Origin: Acidobacteriota bacterium
GTDB lineage: Bacteria; Acidobacteriota; Terriglobia; Terriglobales; Acidobacteriaceae
Length of the DNA stretch: 5,536 bases
Assembly (NCBI GenBank): GCA_021781255.1
Contig: JAJXXG010001045.1
Coordinates: 1-5,536 of the forward strand
Reading direction: 5' to 3'
Each line of letters opens with the position of its first letter. Position 1 is the stretch's first letter. Made by a program: the position numbers and the translations under genes. Below are positions 5,102 through 5,536 of this stretch, one piece after another. The notes under the pieces were generated by a model. That model was not told the DNA's origin. It ran no database searches and was given only the letters and a program-made list of their open reading frames with translations.

Positions 5102-5536
5102 ATGAACCTGGAGGCTATTCAGGCAGCGCTGCGCGAGGCCGGCCACGACGGCTGGCTCTTCTATGACCACCATCATCGCGACCCCATCGCCGGCCGCATC
5201 CTTGGGCTCGATGAGAAGGCGCACATCACGCGCCGCTGGTACTACTTTGTGCCGGCAGTGGGCGAGCCCCGCAAGCTGGTCCACCGCATCGAGCAGGGGC
5301 GGCTGGATTCGCTGCCCGGCGCCAAGGGCGTCTACTCCAGTTGGCAGGAGCTGGCAACGGGGCTGCAGGCAATGCTTGCAGGCTCGCGCCGCATTGCCAT
5401 GCAGTACTCGCCCAACAACGCCATCATGTACGTCTCCATGGTTGACGCGGGGACAGTAGAGTTCCTGCGCGGGCTGGGCAAAAATATTGTCACTTCGGCC
5501 GACCTAGTCAGCCAGTTTGAGGCCGTTCTGAGCGAA
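5102..5536 (+). CDS. M24 family / aminopeptidase P-like protein, N-terminal fragment (cut by window edge)
   Basis: From ATG 5102 the frame stays open for 145 codons to the window edge. The N-terminal fragment carries the creatinase/prolidase-type non-catalytic domain found ahead of the M24 'pita-bread' domain: DGWLFYDHHHRDPIAGRILGL at about residues 17-37, then ITRRWYYFVPAVGEP.KLVHRIE (about 44-66), RRIAMQYSPNNAIMYVS (about 98-114) and VDAGTVEFLRGLG (about 115-127). These segments resemble bacterial Xaa-Pro dipeptidase/aminopeptidase-like proteins, which remove residues next to proline. The metal-binding Asp, His and Glu residues would lie in the missing C-terminal half, so activity cannot be judged. 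It starts 109 bases after the STAS gene with its own candidate promoter, and probably does not belong to the partner-switching operon. Confidence 0.8.
   Translation, partial: MNLEAIQAALREAGHDGWLFYDHHHRDPIAGRILGLDEKAHITRRWYYFVPAVGEPRKLVHRIEQGRLDSLPGAKGVYSSWQELATGLQAMLAGSRRIAMQYSPNNAIMYVSMVDAGTVEFLRGLGKNIVTSADLVSQFEAVLSE

Overview
The window is about 60% G+C and gene-dense. It looks like chromosomal DNA of a soil-type bacterium, most likely an acidobacterium (Acidobacteriota, Terriglobia-like). That placement is inferred from the style of the proteins: a 7TM SpoIIE phosphatase with a beta-sandwich ectodomain, an M24 peptidase N-terminus and a CC3/TIP30-like SDR. No marker gene confirms it. I see no mobile element, tRNA, rRNA or CRISPR array, and no stretch over 300 bases lacks a gene.

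Layout. The left edge (1-129, minus strand) holds the first 43 codons of a family 2 glycosyltransferase. A 109-base divergent intergenic region separates it from a plus-strand atypical SDR protein (239-904). Then follow four plus-strand genes that form the core of the window: a membrane-bound SpoIIE/RsbU-type phosphatase with a periplasmic sensor-like domain and seven predicted membrane helices (952-2895); a cytoplasmic GAF-SpoIIE phosphatase (2982-4163); an RsbW/SpoIIAB-type anti-sigma serine kinase (4160-4606); and a STAS anti-sigma antagonist of the RsbV/SpoIIAA type (4633-4992). After a 109-base gap the N-terminal part of an M24/aminopeptidase-P-like protein (5102-5536) runs off the right edge.

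How the genes work together. The four central genes have every part of a partner-switching circuit except the final target. By family knowledge, the kinase phosphorylates the STAS protein on a serine in its NSSG motif. The two phosphatases, one reading an extracytoplasmic or membrane signal and the other a cytoplasmic one, would remove that phosphate. The free STAS protein would then hold the kinase and release whatever the kinase inhibits. No sigma factor is encoded in the window, so the output is unknown.

Expression signals. Three genes (the glycosyltransferase, the membrane phosphatase and the M24 protein) lack a visible Shine-Dalgarno sequence and instead have a TANNNT -10-like hexamer 6-7 bases before the ATG, suggesting leaderless mRNAs. 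The other four have GGAG-type ribosome binding sites. This is a sequence pattern only and has no experimental support here.
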